A DNA stretch of 54,821 nt, taken from the NCBI GenBank assembly GCA_002699125.1, contig PABI01000048.1, positions 1 to 54,821 on the forward strand, written 5' to 3'. Of the stretch, positions 7,347 through 16,669 are shown one piece after another. Under the pieces are notes generated by a model that saw nothing but the letters and a program-made list of their open reading frames with translations, was not told the origin of the DNA and ran no database searches. Both the position numbers and the translations under genes were made by a program. This DNA comes from Anaerolineaceae bacterium (GTDB lineage Bacteria > Chloroflexota > Anaerolineae > Promineifilales > Promineifilaceae). Each line of letters starts with the position of its first letter. Position 1 is the first letter of the stretch.

Positions 7347-7961
7347 ATGAAAATTGGGGTTTTGGCGCTGCAAGGTGCCTTCATTGAACATATCAACATG
7401 CTGAAGTCGCTGGGGGTCGAGGCGGTGGAAGTCCGCCTGCCGGAACAGCTGGCCGATTTGGATGGCCTCATTATCCCCGGAGGCGAGAGCACGACGATTG
7501 GCAAGTTGGCCCGCCGCTTTGGCCTGATGGAACCGCTGCACGACTTTGCCGAGTCGAAGCCGGTGTGGGGCACCTGTGCCGGCATGATTTTTCTGGCAAA
7601 GGAGATCAGCAGCAGCACGGCCGGACGCGATCAACCGCTGCTGGGCGTGATGGACATTGAGGTGGCGCGCAATGCGTTTGGGCGGCAGGTGGATTCGTTT
7701 GAAACTGATTTGAATGTATCTGTTTTTGCCAATGGCGATAGACGGCCGTTTCCCGCCGTCTTCATTCGTGCTCCCAAGCTGGTGGCTGCCAAAGGGGCTG
7801 CCAAAGTAATTGCTGCCTTGCCTGATGGCACAGCCGTGGCGGCACAGCAGGGTCATTGGCTGGTCACCTCCTTTCACCCGGAACTAACCGGCGACAGCCG
7901 CTTTCATCAATACTTTTTGTCTTTAATCCAGCAAGAGGCCAGCAAACAGCAGGCTACCTGA
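7347..7961 (+). CDS. pdxT: Pyridoxal 5'-phosphate synthase glutaminase subunit PdxT
   Basis: Class I glutamine amidotransferase that frees ammonia from glutamine for PdxS. It is 204 residues, the normal length. Key features are PGGESTTIGKL (oxyanion region, residues 44-54), the nucleophile C77 in GTCAGM, and H177/E179 in FHPEL. The extension after the catalytic triad is short, as usual. A palindrome-pair terminator follows at 7997-8047, ending the pdx operon. Confidence 0.97.
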   Translation: MKIGVLALQGAFIEHINMLKSLGVEAVEVRLPEQLADLDGLIIPGGESTTIGKLARRFGLMEPLHDFAESKPVWGTCAGMIFLAKEISSSTAGRDQPLLGVMDIEVARNAFGRQVDSFETDLNVSVFANGDRRPFPAVFIRAPKLVAAKGAAKVIAALPDGTAVAAQQGHWLVTSFHPELTGDSRFHQYFLSLIQQEASKQQAT

Positions 7962-7996
7962 CGATAAATTACGAATAAGCTTTTCCAATTTCAGAG

Positions 7997-8047
7997 ACGG
8001 CCGTTCCCCCATGTGTGCATGAGATGTGTTGCGGAACGGCCGTTTTT
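7997..8047 (+). terminator. Terminator of the pdx operon
   Basis: Two copies of ACGGCCGT form an 11-bp perfect stem (ACGGCCGTTCC with GGAACGGCCGT) around a 25-base loop, followed by a run of T. It lies 35 bases past the pdxT stop. Confidence 0.7.
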
Positions 8048-8063
8048 GTACTTGGATATTAAT

Positions 8064-8090
8064 TTGTTTAGACCAACTGTTTGATATAAT
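8064..8090 (+). promoter_or_regulatory. Promoter of the STAS-like gene
   Basis: A perfect -10 TATAAT (8085-8090) with TTGTTT (8064-8069) or TTTGTT one base earlier as -35; the spacer is 15-16 bases. The start codon follows 14 bases later. Confidence 0.55.
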
Positions 8091-8104
8091 GACTGCGGAG
8101 AAAA

Positions 8105-8527
8105 ATGTGGCGGTGCGAGGCGTACCTTATGAATGATGACAAATCAACAACAATTGCCGGGTCGTTCGGCCATTTCATCCTTAAAGAGAACGGCATCGTT
8201 TATTTTTACAAAGAAGACGACATTGCCATAGATGAAGCGACGGCCATCGAATTCCTGGAAATCATTCGCCAGCTTGATGATTCTGGTTCAGCCCTTATCC
8301 TTGTTGTGCAGGGCCACCGTGTTGAATATACGTTTAGCGCCCAACGGACGCTGCTTACGAGCGATCTTATTGGTAAATTGGCCTACGTAATACAGACCAC
8401 CACCCAGCGGCTAACAGCAGAACTGCTGCAAGATATGGCTAAAACCTTGCGGTCCCATTACAAAGTGGGGATTTTTCAGCGTGTTGAGAAGGCAGAAGCG
8501 TGGCTGCTTGGGGAAGGGGAAGAGTAA
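8105..8527 (+). CDS. Hypothetical protein, STAS/DUF7793-like
   Basis: A 140-residue cytosolic protein. The segment GIVYFYKEDDIAIDEATAIEFLEIIRQL followed by ALILVVQGHRVEY and a long C-terminal helix ending KVGIFQRVEKAEAWL resembles STAS-type single domains (DUF7793-like) that pair with signalling proteins. GGAG 4 bases before the ATG at 8105 supports this start; a second ATG at 8129 with GAGG upstream would remove eight residues. It stands tail to tail with a PAS histidine kinase, and its family resemblance suggests a regulatory role. Function not established. Confidence 0.6.
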   Translation: MWRCEAYLMNDDKSTTIAGSFGHFILKENGIVYFYKEDDIAIDEATAIEFLEIIRQLDDSGSALILVVQGHRVEYTFSAQRTLLTSDLIGKLAYVIQTTTQRLTAELLQDMAKTLRSHYKVGIFQRVEKAEAWLLGEGEE

Positions 8528-8529
8528 AA

Positions 8530-8588
8530 AGTGATAAGTCAAAAGTAAAAGAAAGGGGTCTACTTTTCACTTATTACTTTTCACTTAT
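8530..8588. repeat. Degenerate self-complementary spacer
   Basis: Repeats of GTGATAAGT/AAAAGT on the left face CTTTTCACTTATTACTTTT on the right, forming an imperfect hairpin between two convergent genes. It probably ends both transcripts. Confidence 0.5.
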
Positions 8589-8589
8589 T

Positions 8590-9687
8590 TTAAAGCTTTC
8601 TTGGTAAAACAACTGTAAAGGTCGCCCCGCCTAACTCATTATTTTCGGCGCAGATACGGCCGTTGTGCTGCTGCACAATCCGCTTGGCGATGAATAAACC
8701 AAGGCCAGTGCCTTTGCCGGGGCTTTTGGTGGTGAAGAACGGATCAAAAATGTTTTCCAGCAGTGTGGGGTCAATGCCACTGCCGGTGTCGCTGATGGAG
8801 AACGCATACATTTCCTGGTGACCCCCATTGCCATTGTGGGGAATGATGGGAGCCAATCCGTCATCCAGTTGTGACCACGAGCGAATTTCTACTGTGCCGC
8901 CATTGGGAGCCATTGCGTCGCGGGCGTTGATGAGCAAATTTAAGAGCACTTGTGTCATTCGATTGTGATCCAGCACAATCGTCTTCAAATTCTCATCCAG
9001 CTGTTTCACAATCTGAATATTAAATTCGCCCTTGAACTGATGCTGCACCAAAACCAGGGCGTCTTCGATGATCATGTTGAGGTCGGTAACGGCCGTTTGC
9101 ATCTCATCGGCGTACGAGTAGTTGCGCAGCACCTCCACAATGCGGGCTGAGCGCCAGGCGCTTTGCTCAATCATCTCCACGTAGCGTAAAAGCTGCTCCA
9201 TCCCCAGGCTGTTTTCTTCAATTTCGTGCAGCAGGTTGCTGCAGGTGGCGGCAATAATGCTCAACGGCGTGTTCAGTTCATGAGCGACGCTGGCCGTGAG
9301 AATGCCAATGCCCGCCAGCCGCTGCGTGTGCAGCAGCGCCTCATTGAGCTGTTCCATTTCTTGCCAATGGGTAAACGAAACCATCGTGGTGCTGGTGATG
9401 TGGTCAGAAACAGGGGTGATGGCCAGATTAACGGCGACGGAACGGCCGTCTGGCTGGCGCAAGGTGGTGCGGTGGGGGGGACAGGCGATCAGCTTCTCTT
9501 CATTTGGCCCCAGATCGGCCCAGGTGCGCCCAATCAACTGCTCGGCTTCCCAGCCCAAAATGCGGCCCGCGGCCGAATTGGCCGAAGTCACAATGCCATC
9601 ATCGTCCAGAACCAGCACGCCCGCCGACACAGATTGCAGCAGGTGATCGTAGAACTCTCCGGTTGTTTTTGGTTGGGCAATTACCAT
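8590..9687 (-). CDS. PAS-domain sensor histidine kinase
   Basis: A cytosolic sensor kinase of 365 residues. Residues 10-110 are a PAS domain (VLDDDGIVTSANSAAGRILGW). The H-box is SVAHELNTPLS with phospho-accepting H136. The catalytic part has the N box LLNLLINARDAM, the G1 box SDTGSGID, the F box IFDPFFTTKS and the G2 box GKGTGLGLFIAK. No membrane segment is present, so it senses an intracellular signal. It has no adjacent response regulator; the nearest are at 15.6 and 24.9 kb. AAGGAA stands before the ATG. An NtrB-like architecture; its partner is unknown. Confidence 0.9.
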   Translation of the reverse strand: MVIAQPKTTGEFYDHLLQSVSAGVLVLDDDGIVTSANSAAGRILGWEAEQLIGRTWADLGPNEEKLIACPPHRTTLRQPDGRSVAVNLAITPVSDHITSTTMVSFTHWQEMEQLNEALLHTQRLAGIGILTASVAHELNTPLSIIAATCSNLLHEIEENSLGMEQLLRYVEMIEQSAWRSARIVEVLRNYSYADEMQTAVTDLNMIIEDALVLVQHQFKGEFNIQIVKQLDENLKTIVLDHNRMTQVLLNLLINARDAMAPNGGTVEIRSWSQLDDGLAPIIPHNGNGGHQEMYAFSISDTGSGIDPTLLENIFDPFFTTKSPGKGTGLGLFIAKRIVQQHNGRICAENNELGGATFTVVLPRKL

Positions 9688-10049
9688 TGAGTGTTTCCTT
9701 CTTCATCCCAGAGACATTTTTGTGGGACCTACGACTCCCAGAAAAGGTTGCTCAGTAAACGGCTAAAATTTGTAGTTTGATCTGCGCTCAACCGTTTACT
9801 GCGTGGGTTGGTGAGTTGCAGAAAAATGTTCTATTCATAGGATACGTGAGGGGGCAGATCGCGTCCGTATGTGTGCCGTAAAATCATCGTGAATGCCGCG
9901 TGAACGGGCTTGCTTCTCTGGAGTACACGCAATAGCGACCTGGTACCAACTTCCTAGTCCATTTGCCCTAGAGATTTGCTGTTGGGAATCGGGTACTATG
10001 ACCGCGAAGCAGAAGAAGCATAGGCCGTCCGTATTGTAAAGGAACAATT
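9688..10049. other. Intergenic region before the secreted-protein block
   Basis: About 360 bases without a recognised gene. CAGTAAACGG (9753-9762) and CCGTTTACTG (9792-9801) form a 10-bp inverted repeat with a 29-base loop. AAGGA before the next ATG is its ribosome site. Confidence 0.5.
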
Positions 10050-11423
10050 ATGCACAAGCGTGTCCCCCTGTTTATCCTTGTTTTTTTGAGTTTGATTATC
10101 TCGGTGTTGGCAGACGGTGTTTTGGCAGAAACGGCCGTTTCCCCTCCACAAACATCTCACGCACCGTTGTCATCCACTGCCGCGGCGATGTGCCCACCCC
10201 TCGCTCCGGCCACTGGTACAGTGGTGAATGTGGACACGGTGGCTGAGTTGGAGAATGCGGTGAATACGGCCGTTCCCAACACCACCATCCTCATTGCCGA
10301 CGGCGTTTACAATCTGGACGGCGTTTACTTGCGCATCGATGTACCCAACGTGACGCTGCGCTCCGCCGCCGGCGACCGCGAAGCGGTCGTTTTGGATGGC
10401 AATTACGACACCACAGAGATTATCCAGATTGTGGCTTCGGATGTAACCGTGGCCGATATCACCCTGCGTGAAGCGTACAATCATCCCATCCACGTCATGA
10501 CCACCGACGTGGGCGACACGCTCAACACGCTCATCTACAACGTCCACATCATCGACCCCGGCGAGCAGGCCATCAAAATCAATCCCGCTGCCGATGACAC
10601 TTACCCGGATGATGGCGTCATTGCCTGCTCTCACCTGGAACTGACTGATGCGGGACGGCCGTACATTCGCAACAACTGCTACACTGGTGGCATCGATGCC
10701 CACCAGGCCCAAGGCTGGGTGATTCGCGACAATTTGATTGAGGGCTTTTGGTGCGACGAGGGCCTGTCTGAACACGGCATTCACCTGTGGCGCGGCTGCC
10801 GCGATACGCTGGTGGAGCGCAACGTCCTCAAGGAAAACGCGCGCGGTATTGGCTTTGGCCTGGCCACCAGCGGCGACGCTCGCACCTACTCCGACAATCC
10901 CTGCCCCGCGGCGGGTGGTGGCTATGTCGATCATTATGGCGGCATCATTCGCAACAATTTTGTGTTTGCCAGCGACGGCGGCCTGTTTGCTTCGGAATAT
11001 GGCTTTGACTGCGGCATCTGCTTGTGGCAGGCGTGTGGCGCGCAGGCGTTTAACAATACGGTTGTTTCCACGCAGGCCCCGTTTTCCTCAATTGAGTGGC
11101 GTTTCGAAAACACTGACGTGGAACTGCGCAACAATCTGGTGAGCCACAATTTACGCGACCGGGGCGGCACGGCCGTTCTCAGCCACAACCTGGAAAATGC
11201 GCCACTGTCTCTCTTTGTCGATGGGGCCAACGGGGATTTGCATTTGTTGAGTACGGCCGTTTCCGCCATCGATCAAGCCACCACCCTCGCCGCAGTCACC
11301 GATGACGTAGACGGCGACGCCCGCCCCTACGGCCTCGCCCCCGACATCGGTGCCGACGAACTAGACGCCCCGCCCTTTGAACCAACAAACTGGGTCTATT
11401 TGCCTTTTGTCAACAATGAATGA
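10050..11423 (+). CDS. Secreted right-handed beta-helix protein
   Basis: A 457-residue exported protein. Residues 1-26 form a Sec signal peptide (KR then a hydrophobic run ending VLAE). Residues 60-350 are parallel beta-helix coils of the pectate-lyase type, with repeated strands such as NVTLRSAAGD, VTVADITLREA and NTLIYNVHIID, and many Asn/Asp turn residues. NGTT-like and RNN motifs appear at regular spacing. It ends NWVYLPFVNNE, a C-terminal motif shared with the next two proteins. Such proteins bind or cut polysaccharides; no catalytic set is identifiable. Likely cell-surface or extracellular. Confidence 0.8.
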   Translation: MHKRVPLFILVFLSLIISVLADGVLAETAVSPPQTSHAPLSSTAAAMCPPLAPATGTVVNVDTVAELENAVNTAVPNTTILIADGVYNLDGVYLRIDVPNVTLRSAAGDREAVVLDGNYDTTEIIQIVASDVTVADITLREAYNHPIHVMTTDVGDTLNTLIYNVHIIDPGEQAIKINPAADDTYPDDGVIACSHLELTDAGRPYIRNNCYTGGIDAHQAQGWVIRDNLIEGFWCDEGLSEHGIHLWRGCRDTLVERNVLKENARGIGFGLATSGDARTYSDNPCPAAGGGYVDHYGGIIRNNFVFASDGGLFASEYGFDCGICLWQACGAQAFNNTVVSTQAPFSSIEWRFENTDVELRNNLVSHNLRDRGGTAVLSHNLENAPLSLFVDGANGDLHLLSTAVSAIDQATTLAAVTDDVDGDARPYGLAPDIGADELDAPPFEPTNWVYLPFVNNE

Positions 11424-11570
11424 TGAGCAGGCTCTTGTTTTTTGTGTGAAGAAAATGGGACGCTGATTTCCCTGTACGCAAAGCGGTCGCTCGGCGACAT
11501 CTGCCTGATTTTTCTGATTCTTTCAATCAGGGTAATCAGGTAAATCTGCGTCTCTTTAAAAAGGAGCAAC

Positions 11571-13343
11571 ATGCCAATTACCAGATCAAAAATCATTTTC
11601 AGCTTACTTTTTTTGTTTATTTCGCTGGCGTTGGGCATCTGGCCTTTGGCGCAGAAAATGCAGGCCGCGCCGCAAGGCGGCACTTACTATGTGGCGGCTA
11701 CCGGCAATGACAGCGCCGGCACTGGTTCCAGCGGCAATCCCTGGGCGACGATTACCCATGCGCTGGACAACGTGCCGGATGGCAGCTTGATTTTGGTGAA
11801 GAGTGGGACGTATAACGGCCGTATCCGCATTCGCGGCACCTTTCCCACCGGCGTCACCGTCCGTTCAGAGATTCCTTACCAGGCGATCCTGCAGAACAAT
11901 GACCGCGTCATTACTGCCTACACCGACGCCAGCGGCGTGCAGGGCATCACCATCGAAGGGTTTGAGATTCGCCACAGCGGGCCGGGATCTGATCCGCTGG
12001 TGATCCACATCGACGGCGGCGGAAACGGCAGCGTCAGCCACATCACCCTGCGCAACAACATCCTGCATGACAGCTACGACAACGACATCCTCAAAATCAA
12101 CAACGCCACCCATGACATCCTGGTCGAGGGCAACATTTTCTACAACCAGACCGGCCACGACGAGCACATCGACGTTAACAGCGTGGAGGATGTCATCATT
12201 CAGGACAACGTGTTTTTTAACGATTTTGCCGGGAGCGGCCGTGCCAACGCCAACGACACCGGCAGCTACATCGTCATCAAAGACAGCAACGCCGCTGACG
12301 ACATCTTCGTCGGCAACGACCGCATCACCGTGCGGCGCAACATCTTTTTCAACTGGCAGGGCTCTACTGGCTCCAACTTTGTGCTGATTGGTGAAGACGG
12401 CCAGCCCTTTTTTGAGGCGCGCAACGTGCTGGTGGAAAACAACCTGATGCTGGGTAATTCAGCCAACGTGATGCGCGTCGCTTTTGGCGTGAAGGGCGGC
12501 CAAAACGTCACCTTCCGCAACAACACCGTCGTGGGCGATTTGCCCGCGCTGGCCTTTGCCTTTCGCCTCAACACCGAAGGCAGCAACCCGGCCAACGAAA
12601 ACATCCAGTTTTTCAACAACATTTGGTCTGATCCCACCGGCACGATGGGGGCCAACGGCGGCGGCAGCAACGACTTTTCCGACACGCCGTTTGGCGAAAC
12701 CAGCTCCTGGACATTGGACAACAACCTCTACTGGAATGGCGGCTCGGCCGTTCCCGAAGATGCGGGCGAGCTGATCAACTACACCGACGACACCAACCGG
12801 CTGGTAGCCAACCCGCAGTTACCGGGACAATCTGGCCTGGTTTTGCCGCGCTGGACCGGCAGCCAGTTTGCCGATGGCTCCAGCACTATTGCCGACGTGT
12901 TCACGAATCTGGTGCTGCTGTATGGTACACCGTCGGGCACAAGCCCGGTGGTGGATGCGGCCGATCCGGCCAACGCCCCGGCTGAAGATATTTTGGGCAA
13001 CGGCCGACCCAACCCCGACATCGGCGCGGTGGAGTTCATTCCCCAATTGCAGCTTTCCGGCTCGCCCAATGACCAGACGATTTTGCTGAACTGGACGGTG
13101 AATACGGCCGTTGCGCCCGGCACCACCTGGCAAATCAGCTACAGCGGTCCGGCAGGCGACCAGCCATCGCCTATCACCGGGCTGATCGAGGGCACGCGCA
13201 GCTACACGCTCACCGGGCTGACCAACTACACCACCTACGACATCACGCTCAACGCGATGGTTTCCGGCTCGCCTGTTCTCACCGACACGGTGAGCGTGAT
13301 GCCGACGGATTTGCTGGTTTATTTGCCATTCGTAACCCGTTAG
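11571..13343 (+). CDS. Secreted beta-helix protein with fibronectin-type tail
   Basis: A 590-residue exported protein. A signal peptide occupies about residues 1-32 ([14 protein letters not shown], then MQAAP). The start [17 protein letters not shown] followed by PWATITHAL is the DUF1565-type entry to a right-handed beta-helix. Coils with NN turns run to about residue 400. Residues 490-575 look like a fibronectin type III fold ([27 protein letters not shown]). The last residues are [19 protein letters not shown] is 5 bases before the ATG. Probably a surface polysaccharide-binding or degrading protein paired with its upstream neighbour. Confidence 0.8.
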   Translation: MPITRSKIIFSLLFLFISLALGIWPLAQKMQAAPQGGTYYVAATGNDSAGTGSSGNPWATITHALDNVPDGSLILVKSGTYNGRIRIRGTFPTGVTVRSEIPYQAILQNNDRVITAYTDASGVQGITIEGFEIRHSGPGSDPLVIHIDGGGNGSVSHITLRNNILHDSYDNDILKINNATHDILVEGNIFYNQTGHDEHIDVNSVEDVIIQDNVFFNDFAGSGRANANDTGSYIVIKDSNAADDIFVGNDRITVRRNIFFNWQGSTGSNFVLIGEDGQPFFEARNVLVENNLMLGNSANVMRVAFGVKGGQNVTFRNNTVVGDLPALAFAFRLNTEGSNPANENIQFFNNIWSDPTGTMGANGGGSNDFSDTPFGETSSWTLDNNLYWNGGSAVPEDAGELINYTDDTNRLVANPQLPGQSGLVLPRWTGSQFADGSSTIADVFTNLVLLYGTPSGTSPVVDAADPANAPAEDILGNGRPNPDIGAVEFIPQLQLSGSPNDQTILLNWTVNTAVAPGTTWQISYSGPAGDQPSPITGLIEGTRSYTLTGLTNYTTYDITLNAMVSGSPVLTDTVSVMPTDLLVYLPFVTR

Positions 13344-13351
13344 CCAGCCTC

Positions 13352-13449
13352 GTTCCCACGCTCCGGCGTGGGAATGCTCTTGCGGCGCTCTGCGCCGTGC
13401 AGGGGACGCCGGAGCGTCCCGAGCTTCATTCCACGCAGAGCGTGGAACG
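13352..13449. repeat. Compound REP-like element, four hairpins
   Basis: Four hairpins in a row: GTTCCCACGC/GCGTGGGAAT, CGGCGC/GCGCCG, GGGACGC/GCGTCCC and ATTCCACGC/GCGTGGAAC. The outer two are variants of the GTTCCCACGC element seen in intergenic DNA of many phyla. It fills the spacer between two secreted-protein genes. Confidence 0.75.
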
Positions 13450-13471
13450 AGATGTGATATGAGGTAAGAAT

Positions 13472-15436
13472 ATGAAAGCGCATCGCTTGATTTTTGCTGT
13501 GATTATTTTGTTTTGCTTTGTGGTATTAGTAGTGGGAGGATGGGGAACAGCCGTTCAAGCCGGCACCATCTCATCTCCCGTGTTGAAATGGCAGCATGGC
13601 GGCTGCTACAGTTCCTGGTGTGAAACCGGCTGGTACTCCTCCCCTGCTGTGGCCGATCTGGATAACGATGGTAAGCCAGAAGTGATTGCTTCCCCTTATA
13701 CAGTCTTCGCCCTAAATGGCGAGGATGGTACGGTGCAATGGGATGCCGGAACGCAAAATAATCGCACCTGGCCCGGCGTCGTTGTAGCTGACATTGACAA
13801 CGACAACGACCTGGAAATTGCTGTGGCGCAGGGCAGCGGCTACCTGACCGTGTATGATCACAACGGCAACGAGGTCTGGTCGCGCCGGCCGGAAACCAAT
13901 GAACTGCGCGGCCTCTCCGTCTTCGATTTGGATGCTGACGGTACTGATGAACTTGTCGTGACCGCCACCGGCGACGAGGTGAACACCTACGTCTACGAGC
14001 ACACCGGCACCCTGCGCAGTGGCTGGCCACAGCTGAGTAACGACAGCGGCTACGGCTGGGGCGTCTACAACGACAACGCCGCCCTGGGCGATCTGGACAA
14101 TGATGGTCAGGGTGAGCTCGTCATCCCCTCCGACGTGCACTACATCAACGCCTACGAGGCCAACGGGACGCAAATACCGGCCAATGCCATTTATGGCGGG
14201 AAGGGTTGGGGCCAGGTGGGCATTTGGGAAAGCCTGGCGATTGAGCTGCGCGGCTGGGGCGCCTGCGATGGCGTCCGCGCCGAAAGCTACCGCACCAACT
14301 TTGCCGATGGCCCGGCCGTCATTGCCGATGTGAACGGCGATGGCGTGGTCGAAGTGGTGGCGACGGGCAACGTGTATGATTGCGACGCGGGCTATCCGCC
14401 AAGCCGCTACATTGGCGTCTACATTTTTAACGCCGACCGCAGCCGGTTCAACGAAGACGGTTACAACTGGGAGACGGTGCCCATCAACACCGGCGCACCG
14501 CTGAGTGAAAGCTACAGCGTCATCGAAAGCGCTATGCCTAACCCGGTGGTGGCTGACCTGGACGGTGACGGTGAAAAAGAGATTTTGTTTGCTTCGTACG
14601 ACGGCCGTTTGCACGCTTTCTGGCTAGACAAAACCGAGCACCACAATTGGCCCTACAACGTGAGCAATACTGGCCCCGGCATCCGCTTTGCCTCCGAACC
14701 CGTTGTGGTCGATCTGGACGATGACGGTTTTGCCGAGGTGATTTTTGCCTCCTGGCCGCAAAAGGGGAGCAACTACGTGGGCAAGCTGCACGTTTTGAAT
14801 TATCAAGGTTCTGTACTGTACGAGATCAATCTACCCGCGCCGTACGGCAGCCCAGACTGGAACGGGGCAATGGCGGCTCCAACCCTGGCCAACATCGACG
14901 CCGATGTGGACCTGGAACTGGTGCTGAACACGGCCCACTCCGGCATCGTGGCCTATGATTTGCCCGGCACAGCCAATGCCCGCGTGTTGTGGGGCACCGG
15001 GCGGGGTAATTACCAGCGCACCGGCTCGTTTTTGCAGGGATCGCTCGATGGGTCGGGGTTGGGTACCAACAACAGCCTACCCGACGGGGGTGATACTTTT
15101 ACCGTACAAATCAGGCTCAAAAACCCGGGTCCAACGCTGCCCAGCGTCTCGTTAACCAGCGCTATCCCTGGTGAGGTGAATTATGCGGGTGGATTAACGG
15201 CCAGCAGCGGCACGCCCGCTTTTGGCTCTGGCGAAGTTTCCTGGGCGGGTGCGGTGCTTCCCGGCACGCCGGTCACGATTCAGTATGAGGTGACGGTGGA
15301 TGGGGGCATCACAGATCCAACGCCGATTGTGTTTACGGCCGTTCTCGACGATGGTGAAGGGAATCAGGACCAACTAACCGCTATGATTATCGCCAACGGT
15401 TTGCCGACATACTTGCCGCTGATTGCCAAACCGTAA
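13472..15436 (+). CDS. Secreted FG-GAP/VCBS beta-propeller protein
   Basis: A 654-residue exported protein with a signal peptide (FAVIILFCFVVLVVGG, cleavage near residue 30). Eight calcium-binding repeats of the type DLDNDGKPEV occur between residues 60 and 490, including DIDNDNDLEI, DLDADGTDEL, DVNGDGVVEV, DLDGDGEKEI and DLDDDGFAEV, so it folds as an integrin-like propeller. Residues 530-640 resemble a DUF11-type beta-sandwich. It ends LPTYLPLIAKP, the third example of the shared C-terminal motif. Probably a surface adhesin or structural protein. A terminator follows at 15471-15506. Confidence 0.85.
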   Translation: MKAHRLIFAVIILFCFVVLVVGGWGTAVQAGTISSPVLKWQHGGCYSSWCETGWYSSPAVADLDNDGKPEVIASPYTVFALNGEDGTVQWDAGTQNNRTWPGVVVADIDNDNDLEIAVAQGSGYLTVYDHNGNEVWSRRPETNELRGLSVFDLDADGTDELVVTATGDEVNTYVYEHTGTLRSGWPQLSNDSGYGWGVYNDNAALGDLDNDGQGELVIPSDVHYINAYEANGTQIPANAIYGGKGWGQVGIWESLAIELRGWGACDGVRAESYRTNFADGPAVIADVNGDGVVEVVATGNVYDCDAGYPPSRYIGVYIFNADRSRFNEDGYNWETVPINTGAPLSESYSVIESAMPNPVVADLDGDGEKEILFASYDGRLHAFWLDKTEHHNWPYNVSNTGPGIRFASEPVVVDLDDDGFAEVIFASWPQKGSNYVGKLHVLNYQGSVLYEINLPAPYGSPDWNGAMAAPTLANIDADVDLELVLNTAHSGIVAYDLPGTANARVLWGTGRGNYQRTGSFLQGSLDGSGLGTNNSLPDGGDTFTVQIRLKNPGPTLPSVSLTSAIPGEVNYAGGLTASSGTPAFGSGEVSWAGAVLPGTPVTIQYEVTVDGGITDPTPIVFTAVLDDGEGNQDQLTAMIIANGLPTYLPLIAKP

Positions 15437-15470
15437 TTAGGCTCACCTGAACCTTTGCATGGTAATTTAA

Positions 15471-15506
15471 TTCGCCCACTGCTTCTGGCTTTGGGCGAAT
15501 TTTTTT
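15471..15506 (+). terminator. Terminator after FG-GAP gene
   Basis: TTCGCCCA and TGGGCGAA (extendable to 10 bp with flanking AA/TT) enclose a 13-base loop and are followed by seven T. It stands 35 bases past the stop. Confidence 0.8.
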
Positions 15507-15646
15507 ACCTGCGGCGATTCTCTTCAAGACACGTTCAGCTTCATGTGATTTGTAATCAAAGCAGGTAAAATAGCAGGCAATATGTGGATGCAAAACACCT
15601 TTGCTTAAACTGGACAAAGGATTTCCCAATTTGGTGAAAACAGAAG

Positions 15647-16360
15647 ATGAGTACACGCTTGTTAAACGGCCGTATCCTGCTTATCAGCGATGATTCTGAA
15701 GCCAATCACGTTTGGGCCTATCTCCTTACTCAAAAGGGAATGGACGTGTTCACTGTGGATACAGCCAGCGCTGCTGCGGAACTGTTTGCCAGGGACCCCT
15801 TCGATTTGCTCATCATTAATTATTACTTCGACTTCAATGAAGCCCTCACCCTCTCCCGGCAGCTTCGCCCGGAAATTGCTAATCCCATCCTGCTGTTTAT
15901 CGGCACACAAGATGAAGCTACGCTGCTGGATGCCTATGAAGCCGGCGTGGATGAATGTATTGTCAAGCCGATCAGCCACCGGCTTTTTATTGCCAAGATT
16001 ACTGCCTGGCTGCGCCGCTCCTGGACCGTGCCCACAGAAGCCCTGGATCATTTGCAGGTGGATGAGCTACGGCTGGATTCCTCACAGCGCCAGATCATCA
16101 TCGGCGAAGATGCCGTGATTAAGCTGACCAATCTGGAATTTCGTGTGCTGCACCTGCTCATGAGCCATCGCGGACAGGTTTTAGACACGAACGTCATAGT
16201 CGATCGCGTGTGGGGCCATACGGGTAATGGCGACAACATCTTGCTGAAAAACGTCATTTACCGCCTGCGCCGCAAGATTGAAGATAATCCCAGCCACCCC
16301 CGCTTTTTGCAAACCGTACCCGGTGAAGGCTACACGTTTCGTCCCCCAGCCTATCCCTAA
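15647..16360 (+). CDS. OmpR-type regulator with altered receiver
   Basis: A 237-residue transcription factor. Residues 9-125 are a receiver domain (ILLISDDSEANH; the conserved Lys sits in CIVKPIS). Residues 140-232 are a winged-helix DNA-binding domain (LTNLEFRVLHLLMSHRGQVLDTNVIVDRVWG, then NVIYRLRRKIED). The usual phospho-acceptor Asp is replaced: the strand reads DLLIINYYF, with N58 where Asp is expected. It should therefore act without normal phosphorylation. It stands alone between the FG-GAP and subtilisin genes and may control the secreted-protein block. Confidence 0.88.
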   Translation: MSTRLLNGRILLISDDSEANHVWAYLLTQKGMDVFTVDTASAAAELFARDPFDLLIINYYFDFNEALTLSRQLRPEIANPILLFIGTQDEATLLDAYEAGVDECIVKPISHRLFIAKITAWLRRSWTVPTEALDHLQVDELRLDSSQRQIIIGEDAVIKLTNLEFRVLHLLMSHRGQVLDTNVIVDRVWGHTGNGDNILLKNVIYRLRRKIEDNPSHPRFLQTVPGEGYTFRPPAYP

Positions 16361-16669
16361 ATTATCTCCACTGAACAAAGTCCTGATTTTGCGACCAGAA
16401 GACGTTTTTTGCGACTGTTTCCCCCTGACGTGCGACCCAAAATATGACCAAAGCTTGTTATAAAACAATCCTCACGCAGTGTGTCTATGCCTGGAAAGGA
16501 GGTGGTTGTATTTCAGCAAAGTTGATTGCCGGATGTCGGTTAAACGGCCGTACAGCCAACAGCTAACTTACTGAATCGTCGAAATAAAAATCCCATCAGC
16601 CCACAACCTATACTCACGAGTTAATTCAGTCATTAGTTACATTTTGGAACATGGAGGATAACCCCAACG
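16361..16669. other. Intergenic region before the subtilisin gene
   Basis: About 310 bases. AAAGGAGGTGG at 16496-16506 resembles a strong ribosome site, but the frame after it is only a few codons long. One ACGGCCGT lies near 16545. GGAGG at 16653-16657 serves the subtilisin gene. Confidence 0.45.

Noticed and set aside
16496..16530. Strong Shine-Dalgarno-like AAAGGAGGTGG with a short frame
   Set aside because: The frame after it stops within a few codons, so no gene can be supported.
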